Source: Leifsonia xyli subsp. cynodontis DSM 46306
GTDB taxonomy: Bacteria > Actinomycetota > Actinomycetes > Actinomycetales > Microbacteriaceae
Direction of reading: 5' to 3'
DNA: 64,000 nucleotides
Assembly: GCF_000470775.1 (NCBI RefSeq)
Contig: NC_022438.1
Location: forward strand, 2,542,001 to 2,606,000
Of this stretch, positions 7,444 through 16,570 are shown one piece after another. Position 1 is the first letter of the stretch; each line of letters begins with the position of its first letter. A model generated the notes under the pieces. That model searched no databases and was not told the origin of the DNA. It saw nothing but the letters and a program-made list of their open reading frames with translations. Position numbers and translations under genes: made by a program.

Positions 7444-9384
7444 ATGAACCGTTTCCGCTTCGAGGCCGTCACCCCCAACTGGTTCGCCGCCGTGATGGGC
7501 ACCGGGATCGTCGCGAACGCGCTGGCGGGCTTCCCGGGGCAACTGCCCGGGATGCGCGCGGCAGTCCTCGTGTTCTGGCTGCTCGCCGCCGTCCTGCTCG
7601 TCTTCCTGCTCGCGGCGACCGCCCTGCACTGGCTGCGGCATCCCGAGGCGGCACGCGGTCATCATCGTCACCCGGTCATGGCACACTTCTACGGCGCGCC
7701 GCCGATGGCCATGCTGACCGTGGGCGCCGGAGCGCTGCTGGTCGGCCACGACCTCATCGGGGACCGGGCGGCGCTCGCGGTGGATGCGGTGCTCTGGACG
7801 GCCGGCACCGTTCTCGGGCTGTTCGCGGCCGCCGCCATCCCGTACCTCGTCTTCACCCGGCTCGAGTTGGCGGACGATGCGGCTTTCGGAGGCTGGCTCA
7901 TGCCCGTCGTCCTGCCGATGGTCTCCGCCGCCACCGGCGCCCTGCTCCTCCCCCACCTGGACGGCGCCGGGCAGCACACGATGCTGCTCGCGTGCCTGGG
8001 AATGTTCGGCATGAGCCTCCTCGCGTCGTTCTTCATCGTCGCCCAGCTCTGGACACGGCTCACCCGCCACAAAATCGGGGCGTCCACGATGGTCCCCACA
8101 CTGTGGATCGTGCTCGGACCGCTCGGCCAGTCGGTGACCGCGCTCACCCTGCTGGCCCGCGAGAGCGGAAGCCCCTCGCTGCGCTCGGACGCGGTGCTCG
8201 TGGGCACGCCGATCCTCGGCTTCGCGCTGCTATGGCTCGCGATCGCGGCGGCGATCACCCTCAGCACCGCTCGCCAGGGGATGCCGTTCGCGCTGACCTG
8301 GTGGTCGTTCACCTTTCCGGTGGGCACCTGTGCGACCGGCGCCGCCGGGCTCGCGATCGTCACCGGCTCGCCCGCGCTCACCGCTCTCGCGGCCGGCTTC
8401 CTCGTGCTTCTGCTCGCCGCTTGGCTCGTCGTCGCGACACGCACAGTCGCCGCTCAGCTTCCCGGCCGTGCCCCGGCTGCGTCCGCTTCAGCCGCGCACG
8501 ACACGACACGCACGACGACAGCGACCAGAACGATGAGGCCCGCGGCAGCGAAGGCGGCGACAGCGACCGGGACGCTCGGCAGCGAGCCCGCCAGCCGTGA
8601 CAACCCGATCCAGGAGAGCCCCCACGCCGAAGCGGCAGCGGGAGCGAACCGGCCGCGATCCCCGACGGCGAGAGCCGAGCCGATGACCGCGACGACGCCG
8701 AGCACGGCCATTCCCCAGACCTCTCGGTCGATGCCCCACCCGGCGAAGCCGGAAGCAGCGAGCGCGGCGGCGATGTTCGCGACAGTTGCGACCATGACCC
8801 AGCCAAGGAAGAGACCCGTCGTGCCGTCGAAGAGGATCGCGTCGGCCATCGTGCCGGCCGGGTCGCGCCGGAGCCGCACGAAGGCGACGATCAGCGCCAC
8901 GAGCAGGGCGGCGATGACCAGGACGCTCAGGGCGAGCAGCCTGGCCTGGACCGAGAGAATCCAGGCCGCTGTGAGGAGCATGGACGCCGTCATCCACCAG
9001 CCGGCGGCGCCGGGACGCCTGCGAGGGAAGCGCCTGCCAGATCGCAAAGGCGGCGAGGCCGGCATAGATGACGCTCCAGATGGCGAAAGCGGGACCGGCG
9101 GGTGCGACAAGGGTGGCATCCGGTCCGAGCGCGCCGCCCACCGCCTCCGGGATGGGACGGCCCCCGGCGAAACCCGACCCCGCGAACGCACCGATCAGAG
9201 CGACGACGGCAGCCGCGACGACCGCGCTCTGCCGCACCCGGTCGGCCGCGGTCGGCCGGACCGATCCGATCGGGAGGTCGTTGATCGTGGCGCTCATGGT
9301 AGACCCGCGACGGGCGGTGAGAAAGGGCGGCCGCCTCCGGACGACATCAGCAGCGCAAGAGCATCGGCCATCCCGCCAGGCTAG
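7444..9384 (+). CDS. TDT-family (TehA/Mae1-like) transporter with run-on C-terminus
   Basis: The ATG at 7444 opens a membrane protein starting MNRFRFEAVTPNWFAAVMGTGIVANAL, the typical start of tellurite-resistance/dicarboxylate transporter (TDT) proteins. About ten hydrophobic segments follow up to roughly 8450 (about 335 residues), the normal family length. There is no stop there: the frame stays open to 9384, and the last 300 codons are antisense to the TspO-like pseudogene and low in sense. I infer a lost stop or a late frameshift. The family exports or imports small anions such as C4-dicarboxylates, sulfite or tellurite. The partner LysR gene upstream is broken. Confidence 0.75.
   Translation: MNRFRFEAVTPNWFAAVMGTGIVANALAGFPGQLPGMRAAVLVFWLLAAVLLVFLLAATALHWLRHPEAARGHHRHPVMAHFYGAPPMAMLTVGAGALLVGHDLIGDRAALAVDAVLWTAGTVLGLFAAAAIPYLVFTRLELADDAAFGGWLMPVVLPMVSAATGALLLPHLDGAGQHTMLLACLGMFGMSLLASFFIVAQLWTRLTRHKIGASTMVPTLWIVLGPLGQSVTALTLLARESGSPSLRSDAVLVGTPILGFALLWLAIAAAITLSTARQGMPFALTWWSFTFPVGTCATGAAGLAIVTGSPALTALAAGFLVLLLAAWLVVATRTVAAQLPGRAPAASASAAHDTTRTTTATRTMRPAAAKAATATGTLGSEPASRDNPIQESPHAEAAAGANRPRSPTARAEPMTATTPSTAIPQTSRSMPHPAKPEAASAAAMFATVATMTQPRKRPVVPSKRIASAIVPAGSRRSRTKATISATSRAAMTRTLRASSLAWTERIQAAVRSMDAVIHQPAAPGRLRGKRLPDRKGGEAGIDDAPDGESGTGGCDKGGIRSERAAHRLRDGTAPGETRPRERTDQSDDGSRDDRALPHPVGRGRPDRSDREVVDRGAHGRPATGGEKGRPPPDDISSARASAIPPG
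8454..9297 (-). pseudogene. TspO/MBR-related membrane protein, frameshifted
   Basis: The start at 9297 gives MSATINDLPIGSVRPTAADR, then a first helix and PAGPAFAIWSVIYAGLAAFAIWQALPSQ. The latter resembles the W-x-F/W-P-V-W-x-x-Y region of tryptophan-rich sensory (TspO) proteins in their long actinobacterial form. Near 9015 the coherent protein changes frame and continues PGAAGWWMTASMLLTAAWIL with five more hydrophobic segments to the stop at 8454. The family binds tetrapyrroles or related ligands, but this branch is poorly characterised. It converges on the TDT transporter and lies within that gene's run-on frame. Confidence 0.6.
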
Positions 9385-10001
9385 TCGGCGCTGTAGGGCC
9401 GCTCGCGCAGCAGCCTCGCCAGGTGCGCGGCGTTCCGCGCCGCTGTCGCCGTGGCCGAGGCGACCGCCTCTGGGGTCTCGTCGAAGTCTTTGTAGTCGAC
9501 CGTCTGCATCGCCTCTCCGTTCCAGTACGTGCAGCCCTGCGACGGAATGCTGAACCCCACTCGTTGAGTCCCTGGAACACGTCGGCCACGATCGCGTGCG
9601 CGCCGTCCTCGTTCCCCACCACCCCGGCGATCGCGACCTTGCCCTCGATCAGCGGCCGGCCGCCGTCGCCGGTCTGGGAGAGTTCGGCGTCCAGCCGCTC
9701 GAGAGCCCGCTGCGCGACGGAGGTGAGGTGCCCCATCCACGTCGGACTGACGAGCACGACGATGTCGGACGCAATGATCTGCTCACGGAGGTGCGGCCAC
9801 TCGTCGCCATCGCCCTGATCGAGTTCGACTCCGGGCCGGATGTCGTAGTCCACCATCCGCACAGCGGTGCCGGTCACCCCGTGCTCCGACAGGGCATCGA
9901 GCAGTTGTTTGGCGAGCAGCTGACTAGCTCGACTCCGCCGGGGACGGTTTGAGAGTGCAGACCAGCGCCAGCGCGCTGAGGGTTCGGGGGAAGTCGCTCA
10001 T
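9381..10001 (-). pseudogene. Flavodoxin/NAD(P)H-dependent FMN reductase-like protein, two frameshifts
   Basis: The pieces join as follows: MSDFPRTLSALALVCTLKPSPAESS from ATG 10001; then, after a shift near 9928, SQLLAKQLLDALSEHGVTGTAVRMVDYDI to VVGNEDGAHAIVADVFQGLNE; then, after a second shift near 9560, FSIPSQGCTYWNGEAM to the TAG at 9381. TLKPSPAESSS corresponds to the FMN-phosphate loop, and VVLVSPTWMGHLTSVAQRALERLDA to the second flavin-contacting region, of NADPH-dependent FMN reductases. The full-length protein would be about 205 residues. Two separate lesions make real loss of function likely. Confidence 0.7.
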
Positions 10002-10173
10002 ATCCCGACTGAACACTCCGCGGACACGAATGCAACCCCCTCCCGGAGACCTTGACGCAGCGCGGACATGACCGTATGGCTGAGTGGTGAGACGGGCGAG
10101 GCAGAAGCACACTGGCGGCGCCCTCGTGGCCGCGTACTATCGGCGGGGAAAAGGAGAGGGGCCGGGAGAGGAC

Positions 10174-10446
10174 ATGAAGGTGTTCCATGTTTACATCGAC
10201 GATCTGAGGTTCACCTTCGTCGATCCCGAGCCGGTCGAGGAACTCAAACACCGGATCGTGGAAGCCAGCCGTGCCGCCGGTGCATTCGTGGCGATCACGC
10301 AGTCGAGCCGCCCGCCGAGCGAGGTCTTCGTGACCGGCCATACGCGTGTCCGGATCGAGACGGCGACCATCCCCCAGAACTCGGCCCCCGACGCCAGCGA
10401 CAGGGACGACGACGCTTTCTGGTTCGACTTCGACTCCCTCCCCTGA
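10174..10446 (+). CDS. Small hypothetical protein (90 aa)
   Basis: ATG 10174 follows a purine-rich GGGAGAGGAC. The protein begins MKVFHVYIDDLRFTFVDPE and ends with an acidic tail (DRDDDAFWFDFDSLP). It has no signal peptide or membrane segment and contains one stretch, VFVTGHTRVRIETATIP, predicted as beta strands. I do not recognise the family. It stands alone between the flavodoxin-like pseudogene and a proline-rich membrane pseudogene; the frame is also open upstream, but the ribosome-binding site supports this start. Confidence 0.6.
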   Translation: MKVFHVYIDDLRFTFVDPEPVEELKHRIVEASRAAGAFVAITQSSRPPSEVFVTGHTRVRIETATIPQNSAPDASDRDDDAFWFDFDSLP

Positions 10447-10532
10447 ACCGGCGCCGGCCGAGAACGCAGCGGGGATGCGGCCTGGCCGTCCTCGGCTGGC
10501 GAGCGATGCGGATGCCCGGTAGATTGCCCAAG

Positions 10533-11206
10533 ATGAGCACACCAGAAGACGAGCGCACGCCGCAGCAGCACACCGGCGACCAGCCGAACGGCTTCCGGGC
10601 GGCGGAGCCCACCGTTCCCGCGGCCCCAGCGGCCCCCGTCCCGCCGGCACCACCCGCCCCCGGCGGCGCGTTCCCGGCCGCGCCGCCGGCACCAGCCGCA
10701 TTCCCCGCGTACAGCGGCACACCCACCGCTCCGGTCGAGCGACCGACCGCCGCCCCGACGACTGTCACCGCGTCTTTCTGGCTTGTATATCGCGACCGCC
10801 GCGCTGAGCATCGTCGTCGGCATCGGTCGGCATCGCCGCCGCCGCGGGCAGCCGAGCGGTGGTCATCGACCAATTGCAGCGCCAGGGCGGCGCCTCCCTC
10901 CAGGGCCAGGACCTCGATCAGCTCGCGGACACCGCCGTGACGATCGGCATCGTGACGATCGTCGTCACGATGATCGTCGCGACCGCCCTGTTCGCGCTGT
11001 TCGCGTTCCTCATTCGTCGCGGAGGCAACGGCGCCCGCATCGTCTTGACGATCCTCACCGTGCTCTCGCTGCTGAACCTCGGCTCGGCGTTCGGCCTCGG
11101 ATTCCTCCTCGTCGCCGCGGCGGTCGTGGCGGCCATCCTGATGTGGCTGCCTTCGTCGAACCAGTGGTTCGCCGCGATCAAGGCGTCGAGGGCTCCACGC
11201 GCTTAG
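10533..11206 (+). pseudogene. Proline/alanine-rich membrane protein, two frameshifts
   Basis: From ATG 10533 the protein starts MSTPEDERTPQQHTGDQPNG and runs through a long Pro/Ala-rich region up to TTVTASFWL. The sensible continuation is in a second frame (YIATAALSIVVGIG, near 10790) and then in a third (GSRAVVIDQLQRQGGASL, from about 10850) to the stop at 11206. It would contain four hydrophobic helices after a disordered cytoplasmic N-terminus. Similar low-complexity DUF-type membrane proteins are common in actinobacteria; no specific role can be read. Confidence 0.6.
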
Positions 11207-11286
11207 CCCACCGGTGCTGGATGGGCGCCGGAGAGATCGACGGCCGCCGGCGGAACACCTGCGTCTCAGCCGGTGTGGCCACCCGC

Positions 11287-11604
11287 TCAGACGGGCAGGT
11301 ACACGCTGAGCTCGTCCTCCGCCATCACCACCATGCCGCCCGTGTGCTGCGAGGTGTGCATGAGGGCTTCCAGCCACTGCGGGTTGATCGACGGCGGACG
11401 GCTGCCGGTGAACTGGAACGAGAGCGGGACCTCGCGGCTGATCCAGAGCGACACGCGCCCGGACCCCTGCTCGACCGGCACATCCCAGTTGAGGAGGAAG
11501 CTCTCGTGGCGGCGAAGCTTGGCGACGACCGCGAGCTTGATGTGGCTCAGCACTCGGTCATCCAGATCATACTCCTGACCCGTGCCGTAGACGAGTTTTC
11601 CCAT
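11287..11604 (-). CDS. Small conserved protein starting MGKLVYG (DUF7882-like)
   Basis: A protein of about 105 residues beginning MGKLVYGTGQEYDLDDRVLSHIKLAVVAKLRRHESFLLNW and ending EDELSVYLPV. I recognise the pattern as a small family recurrent in Microbacteriaceae, sometimes mislabelled as DNA ligase in databases. There is no catalytic motif to support ligase activity. The ATG at 11604 is preferred over the upstream ATG at 11613 because family members begin with MGKL. It is followed on the same strand, after a gap, by nothing related. Confidence 0.6.
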   Translation of the reverse strand: MGKLVYGTGQEYDLDDRVLSHIKLAVVAKLRRHESFLLNWDVPVEQGSGRVSLWISREVPLSFQFTGSRPPSINPQWLEALMHTSQHTGGMVVMAEDELSVYLPV

Positions 11605-11719
11605 GCTGTCCATAGTGCCTCACGCAGAGCACGGCTGCCCCTCCGCTCTCGGGGGATTGACACACGAAAGATTTCACCCTAAACGCCCCCGGCGTCGTGG
11701 ATGCCGCGGGCGGGCGGCC

Positions 11720-12067
11720 TCAGGCGGGGACGCGCGGGGCGGTCGTGGCGGCGACGAAAACCGATTGGAGCGCCTTGACCTCCTCGGTCGTGAGCTGTTC
11801 GCGGTAGACCTCGGCGAGGCCCGCCCAGCGGACGGCAGACTGCGCGACCTGGCGCATCCCGACATAGCCGACCGCACGGGCGGTGTCGAGGAAGGCCGCA
11901 TCGATGGTGGCGACGCGGTCGTGTTCGGCGTCGAGCCGGGAGACCTTGACGCGGGCCGCTTTCTCGAGCTGACGGCGACCGCCGCGCTGGGCGGCGAGCT
12001 GGAGCTCGACAATGCGGGCCAGGTCGTCGGCGCTCAGTGCGGCGACGCGGCGGAGGAACGCTCTCAT
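11720..12067 (-). CDS. Hypothetical alpha-helical protein (115 aa)
   Basis: From ATG 12067, preceded by GAAAGGGGATTCG, the protein begins MRAFLRRVAALSADDLARIVELQLAAQRGGRRQLEKAARVKVSRL (positions 1-45, basic and helical) and continues with an Ala-rich helical part. No membrane segment or signal peptide is visible. I do not recognise the family. The 326 bases upstream (12068-12393) hold no gene; they contain an AT-rich stretch and a small hairpin with arms at 12161-12166 and 12173-12178. Confidence 0.55.
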   Translation of the reverse strand: MRAFLRRVAALSADDLARIVELQLAAQRGGRRQLEKAARVKVSRLDAEHDRVATIDAAFLDTARAVGYVGMRQVAQSAVRWAGLAEVYREQLTTEEVKALQSVFVAATTAPRVPA

Positions 12068-12393
12068 CGAATCCCCTTTCATAACGGTCACGAGGCGAAT
12101 ATGAAATCTTAGCCGCAGATGGTGAGAAAATCATCAGAGAATACTTGCTTTTCCCGGGAGTCTCCGCGACCCCGGAGAACCGGCGGAGAACGGAACATCC
12201 AGGCCGGGGGGCTCGGCAGGAGAGGGAAGCTCGGCGTCGGGCATCGGAACCGCCGTGACGCTGTAAGCCGGACGAGAGCGCTCCGCCGACTTCTGCGGGC
12301 ATTCTGGCAGAAGACGTGCGCCCGGCGGTGCGAAGTGGCTAGGCTGGCCGTGTTCGCGCGCGTCGAACACCAGGCAAAGAGGCCTCGATCAGC

Positions 12394-13377
12394 ATGAACC
12401 GCCCACTCGCTGTCGCCGCGATCGGTTTCTAGCATGTCCACGCGGGCGACTACGCGCGCGCCGTGCAGGAGCATCCCGACACCACTCTGGTCGCCGTCTG
12501 GGACGACGACCCCGAGCGCGGCCGGGCCGCCGCCGAGCAGTTCGGAGTCGAGTTCGTCGCCGATCTGGGCGAGCTGCTCGCCCGCGACGGGCTCGACGCG
12601 GTCACCGTCACCACCGCGACCGACCAGCACCGGGAGGTGATGCTGCGCGCGATCCGCGCCGGCAAGCACGTCTTCACCGAGAAGGTCCTCGCTCCGACGT
12701 CGGAGGAGGCGGAGCAGATCGTCGCCGCCGCCGCGCACCTCGCTCTCGAGGTCTCGCTGCCGCGGCTCTACGATCCGTACACCGTCGCGATCGAACGGAT
12801 ACTCGACGAGGGGAGGCTCGGGGAGCTGACCTACAGCCGGGTGCGCCTCGCGCACGATGGCTGGGTGGCCGGCTGGCTTCCGGAGCGCTTCGGCGACCCG
12901 GAGGCGGCCATCGGCGGCGCCCTCACCGATCTCGGCTGCCACCCCGCCTACCTGACCCGGCTGTTCCACCGGGCCGAGCCGACCGCGATCTCCGCCGTGT
13001 AAGGCAGCGTCACCGGGCGGCAGGTGGAGGACAACGCGGTCGTGACCGCGGAGTTCCCCGGCGGCCTTCTGGGCGTGTTCGAGGCGAGCGTCGTGCAGGG
13101 CCCCGGCGACTTCTCGATCGAGTTGCGCGGCACGCGGGGAGCGCTGACGTACGGAGACGGCCGCAGCCTGCGACTGAACACCGGCGACGGCTGGCGGGAG
13201 CTCCCGCTGCCGACAGCGCGCCCGGGGGCGTTCGTCCAGTGGGTGCAGCACATCCACGACGGGACACGCGCCGACGACAACCTGGACCACGCGCTCGCGC
13301 TCACCCGCTCCGTCGTCGCCGCGAACGAGGCCGCCCGCACCGGGTACACGGTCGCGCTCGTTCCGGCGACCGCCTGA
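12394..13377 (+). pseudogene. Gfo/Idh/MocA oxidoreductase, two premature stops
   Basis: The frame is constant from ATG 12394 to 13377 and gives a typical NAD(P)-dependent sugar oxidoreductase: MNRPLAVAAIGF, then DAVTVTTATDQHREVMLRAIRAGKHVFTEK with the EK motif near residue 90, then the C-terminal beta domain. Two stop codons interrupt it: TAG at 12430-12432 directly after AAIGF in the Rossmann fold, and TAA at 13000-13002 after TAISAV, where Tyr would be expected. The lesions are substitutions, not indels. The gene is followed 52 bases later by a second, similar oxidoreductase, so the pair probably formed one sugar or inositol catabolic unit. Confidence 0.85.
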
Positions 13378-13429
13378 CACACCCGCTGTCCCTTATCCCT
13401 TTGCTCACCCCTTTCCTTCGGAGGAGACC

Positions 13430-14450
13430 ATGATCGCATCCACCGTTCGCATCGGCCTGATCGGGGCCGGCGGCATCGCCAGAGCGCACCTCGAGGGCTA
13501 CCTCGCGAACCCCGGCACCATCACCTTCGCCGCGGTCGCCGATCCGGTGCGCGAGAGCGCCGAGAGCCGAGCGGGTGACACCGGAGCGGCGATCTACGCC
13601 GACTACACCGCGATGCTGGCGGAGGCAGACATCGACGCCGTCGACATCTGCCTGCCGCATCACCTGCACAAGGACGCGATCGTCGCCGCCGCGCGCGCCG
13701 GCAAGCACATCCTGTGCGAGAAGCCGCTCTGCCTGACACCGGAGGAGGCCGTGGAGGTCGCCACCGCCGTCGAGAAGGCCGGTGTCACCCTCATGTGCGC
13801 CCACAACCAGCTGTTCCTGCCGGCCGTCGCGAAGGCCAAGGAGCTGATCGACGCCGGGACGATCGGCCGGGTGTACGAGGTGCGCACCACCGACTCCTTC
13901 CACAACGACTTCGACCCGTCGAACATGGGCTGGCGAGCCCACGCCTCCACCTCAGGCGGCGGCGAGCTGATCGACACCCGGATACCACCCCACCTATCTG
14001 CTGCTGCACCTGGCGGGCGGGGTTCCGGTGGAGGCGACCGCGATGCTCGCGACCCACCGGCTGTCGTTCATGGAGGGCGAGGACTCGGCCACTGTGCTCG
14101 TACGGTTCGACAACGGGGTCATCGGCACCGTCGTCACCAGCTGGGCCTATCAGCCGGCCGATGGCACCGAGAAGTTCTCGGCGGTCGGCGAACTCGGCAG
14201 CCTCACGAGCGACGCCACCACGCTCAGCTACCGCCGCCGCGGCGATGCGGAGCCGACCGTCCTCGAACTGGGAACGGTCAACCCGTTCGCCGAAGAGCTC
14301 GGCCACTTCGCCCGCAGCGTGCTCGAAGGCACCCGCCCGCTGCACACACAGAAGGAGGGGATAGACGTGCTCGGGATCATCCTCGCGGCGTACGAATCGG
14401 CGCGGACGGGAACGGTCGCCCCGATCCCGTCGCTGACGGCGGCCCGCTGA
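13430..14450 (+). pseudogene. Gfo/Idh/MocA oxidoreductase, frameshifted
   Basis: ATG 13430 follows GGAGGAGACC. The N-terminal domain shows VRIGLIGAGGIARAHLEGY with the NAD-binding glycines and AGKHILCEKPLCLTPEEA with the EKP motif. At 13977-13981 one extra C breaks the frame inside GGGELIDTG; the protein resumes as YHPTYLLLHLAGGVPVEATAML and continues to the TGA at 14450. The repaired length would be about 340 residues. This family oxidises sugars, inositols or their derivatives; HPTY supplies the catalytic His region. The tandem neighbour is also inactive. Confidence 0.87.
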
Positions 14451-14582
14451 ACCTGTCCGGCGGCAGCCCGGCCGTGGCCGAACGGTGCGGTTTCCCGCGT
14501 TGGCATCACACAAGGCTCCATGACACGCAATCTATTTAATTTCAATACATACTTAATACGTGCAATTGGGTTAGTATTCAGC

Positions 14583-14831
14583 ATGAGCACTCCACGGACG
14601 GGGCGCCGGCTGCGCAGACCAGAGCACACGAGGAACGACGACTTCGTCGCCGTTCCCTACCTTCGACAGGGCCAGATGATCTCCCTGATCAGATGGACAC
14701 AGGTGTCCGGAGAATGGAAGTACTCCACCCTCCTCGCCCAGTACCTGCATCGCGACGAGGGCAGCTGGTACCTTGTGGTCGGCGGGCAGAGCGCCAAACT
14801 AAGCCGCTCGGAGTGGGCGATCTTCAACTGA
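14583..14831 (+). CDS. Small hypothetical protein (82 aa)
   Basis: The protein begins MSTPRTGRRLRRPEHTRNDDFVAVPYLRQGQMISLIRW and ends with GGQSAKLSRSEWAIFN. It is basic at the N-terminus and probably forms a small beta-rich domain. Family unknown. The upstream 70 bases are strikingly AT-rich for this genome and could hold its promoter; the frame is also open from an ATG at 14520, but that would place coding sequence in the AT-rich stretch, so I choose 14583. Confidence 0.5.
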   Translation: MSTPRTGRRLRRPEHTRNDDFVAVPYLRQGQMISLIRWTQVSGEWKYSTLLAQYLHRDEGSWYLVVGGQSAKLSRSEWAIFN

Positions 14832-14882
14832 GCGACGGCCGCCCGGGAACGGGCGGAACGCAGATTCGGGACGCGAGCGACG

Positions 14883-15137
14883 ATGACAGCAGAGCGCGGG
14901 GGCGCCGCCGCGCCCCCGCGCTTCGATGAAGACGACTACGATACCCGCATGAAGACGGCGCTGCGCACCGCCCTCGGCTGGATCGCCGCCGTATTCGTCA
15001 ACCTGGGCGCCCTCCTGTTGGTCGCGGGCATCCTCGTACCGCGGACGAACGGCTCCCCGGCGCTGGACGTCGGAATCGGGATGCTGGCCGCGGGAGCGAT
15101 CGCGGGGGTGGGGTGGACACTGGGCGGAGGCAGTTAG
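14883..15137 (+). CDS. Small two-helix membrane protein
   Basis: The frame ends MKTALRTALGWIAAVFVNLGALLLVAGILVPRT...IGMLAAGAIAGVGWTLGGGS, with two hydrophobic helices. The start is uncertain: ATG 14883 gives 84 residues with an acidic, glycine-rich leader, while ATG 14949 gives 62 residues beginning right at the membrane part. No function can be assigned. A possible terminator hairpin follows at 15157-15176. Confidence 0.5.
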   Translation: MTAERGGAAAPPRFDEDDYDTRMKTALRTALGWIAAVFVNLGALLLVAGILVPRTNGSPALDVGIGMLAAGAIAGVGWTLGGGS

Positions 15138-15156
15138 ACGCCCGCGGGGACCAGCG

Positions 15157-15176
15157 CCGCCCCCGGTGCGGGGCGG
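15157..15176 (+). terminator. GC-rich hairpin after the small membrane protein gene
   Basis: The arms CCGCCCC (15157-15163) and GGGGCGG (15170-15176) pair perfectly around a six-base loop, 20 bases after the stop. There is no T-run, so termination activity is uncertain. Confidence 0.35.
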
Positions 15177-15236
15177 TGGCACAGCCGACCGGAGTCCCCT
15201 GGCCGCGCGACCCGCTCCGGCGTACAGCTCCCTGCT

Positions 15237-15461
15237 ATGAGCACCCCAGATGACAAGGCCAGCGCCGCCCGCGAGAACCTCGAGGGCGGCTACACCGAGG
15301 CGAACGACGAAGGACCGCACAAGCGGACCATCCACGGCCAGTACACCGAGACGGAGGGCGTCACCCCCGACTCGGATGTCGAGGGGTCGTACACCGACGC
15401 GGAAGAGGCCGCCGACGCGCCCGACGGCGACTATACGGAGGGCGACTACCGAGAGCCCTGA
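15237..15461 (+). CDS. Acidic repeat protein with five G-x-Y-T-E-like units (74 aa)
   Basis: A small, strongly acidic protein beginning MSTPDDKASAARENLEGG. Five copies of a short unit are spaced along it: GGYTEA, GQYTET, GSYTDA, GDYTEG and GDYREP. There are no cysteines, no membrane segment and almost no hydrophobic core, so it is probably disordered. I do not recognise a characterised family. It converges on the 15473-15661 gene with an 11-base gap. The regular codon frame and repeat conservation support a real gene. Confidence 0.6.
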   Translation: MSTPDDKASAARENLEGGYTEANDEGPHKRTIHGQYTETEGVTPDSDVEGSYTDAEEAADAPDGDYTEGDYREP

Positions 15462-15472
15462 GCCCCCGCGCG

Positions 15473-15661
15473 TCAGATGAAGCGCTTGCGGGCCTTCTCC
15501 GCCTCGCGCTTGGCCTTTTTGCGAGCCTTCTTCACGGTCGGATCGTTCCAGAACGATCGGACGGAGCTGGCGATCTGATCGTAGCGCTCGCGTCCCGCGC
15601 GGGCGCCGAGGATGTAGGCGGCGACGAAGAGAGCGAGGACGAGGAGAGTCTTGGGTCGCAT
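15473..15661 (-). CDS. Small membrane-anchored basic protein (62 aa)
   Basis: The protein begins MRPKTLLVLALFVAAYILGARAGRERYDQI, one N-terminal helix of about 18 residues. A basic, Lys/Ala-rich helix at the C-terminus (KKARKKAKREAEKARK) follows. The layout resembles YtxH-like envelope proteins: a membrane anchor with a helical cytoplasmic tail. It converges on the acidic repeat protein gene. The opposite charges of the two products are suggestive, but nothing shows that they interact. Confidence 0.6.
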   Translation of the reverse strand: MRPKTLLVLALFVAAYILGARAGRERYDQIASSVRSFWNDPTVKKARKKAKREAEKARKRFI

Positions 15662-15857
15662 GGCGCGACCATAACCCTTGGCGGGTCATCTGGGAAGGCC
15701 GGAAACGGCGTCGGCTTCTCACCGAGCGTCGCGCTTCTTCGCTTGGAGCGCACCACGAGACGAGGGATGGCAGCCCCGCGATCACGAAGGCAGTCTGGAG
15801 GCACACCCCGAGGACGACGCGCTCTCCGGCCGAGGGGACCGAATGGCCGCGCGACGA

Positions 15858-16313
15858 TCAGAGGTAATACCAGCTGACCCTCGCCGTGATTCCTCCGTAC
15901 CCGTACGATTCGACGGCGATGGTCATGACGGGGTTTCCGTGGCTCCTCCCACCGACGTAGTAGCACTTGACGTACGCGAAGCCGTGCATGGCCGGGCAGT
16001 TCTGGTCCGAACGGTAGGGAACGCGCTCCCCGATCAGCTCCACGTACTCAGCGGCTTTGAGATGCACGCCGTCCCAGTAGGGGTCCGAGCCGGCAGAAGT
16101 GCAGTTCGTGATATCCGAACCCACTTGGCCGTTGTTGTACCACTGGGTGGCAGCGCAGTTCGCAAGTCGTTCGACCCCTGTCGAGCGCCAGGAGAAGTCT
16201 CCGGATGTCGTGTAGAAGTCTTCGGCTTGAGCGGCTCCGGCCGTGCCGGCGACAAGCGTGATCGTTGCGATGCCCGCAATGAGCAGGCGGGAGAACGTGC
16301 GCGATAATCGCAT
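15858..16313 (-). CDS. Secreted small protein with four cysteines (151 aa)
   Basis: ATG 16313 is preceded by AGAGGAATCACC. Residues 1-30 are a clear Sec signal peptide: RLSRTFSRLL, then a hydrophobic core, ending AGAAQA before EDFYTT. The mature part, about 120 residues, is rich in aromatic residues and glycine and carries four cysteines (in NCAAT, NCTSAG, QNCPAMH and VKCYYV) that could form two disulfides. The C-terminus GGITARVSWYYL looks like a final beta strand. Family not recognised; it could be an exported effector, inhibitor or bacteriocin-like protein. Confidence 0.65.
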   Translation of the reverse strand: MRLSRTFSRLLIAGIATITLVAGTAGAAQAEDFYTTSGDFSWRSTGVERLANCAATQWYNNGQVGSDITNCTSAGSDPYWDGVHLKAAEYVELIGERVPYRSDQNCPAMHGFAYVKCYYVGGRSHGNPVMTIAVESYGYGGITARVSWYYL

Positions 16314-16570
16314 GGTGATTCCTCTCGATTGTGAGTGACGGGCTTCAGCTCGCCCGAACACGCTGAAAGATAGAGATCGACGGGGAATGGCGGCTGCTCT
16401 CACGGATGAAAAGACCGTGAACAGGGGCTGAATCAGCCCTGACATCGGGGCGAGGACGGGACGGCCGCTTCCGCCTGCTCATTCACCGTCGCGGACGCTC
16501 GGGACGCCGATGCGGCGCGGCGGGCCCGAGACGATTCACGCGTATGAACCCTCTCGGGCGACCGGGGTTT

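Noticed and set aside
11287..11604. ATP-dependent DNA ligase
   Set aside because: The family is sometimes labelled so, but this protein of about 105 residues has no KxDG ligase motif.
12430..13002. Recoding of TAG and TAA in the first Gfo/Idh/MocA gene
   Set aside because: The two stops differ in type and fall at ordinary positions of a gene whose partner is also broken, so decay explains them.
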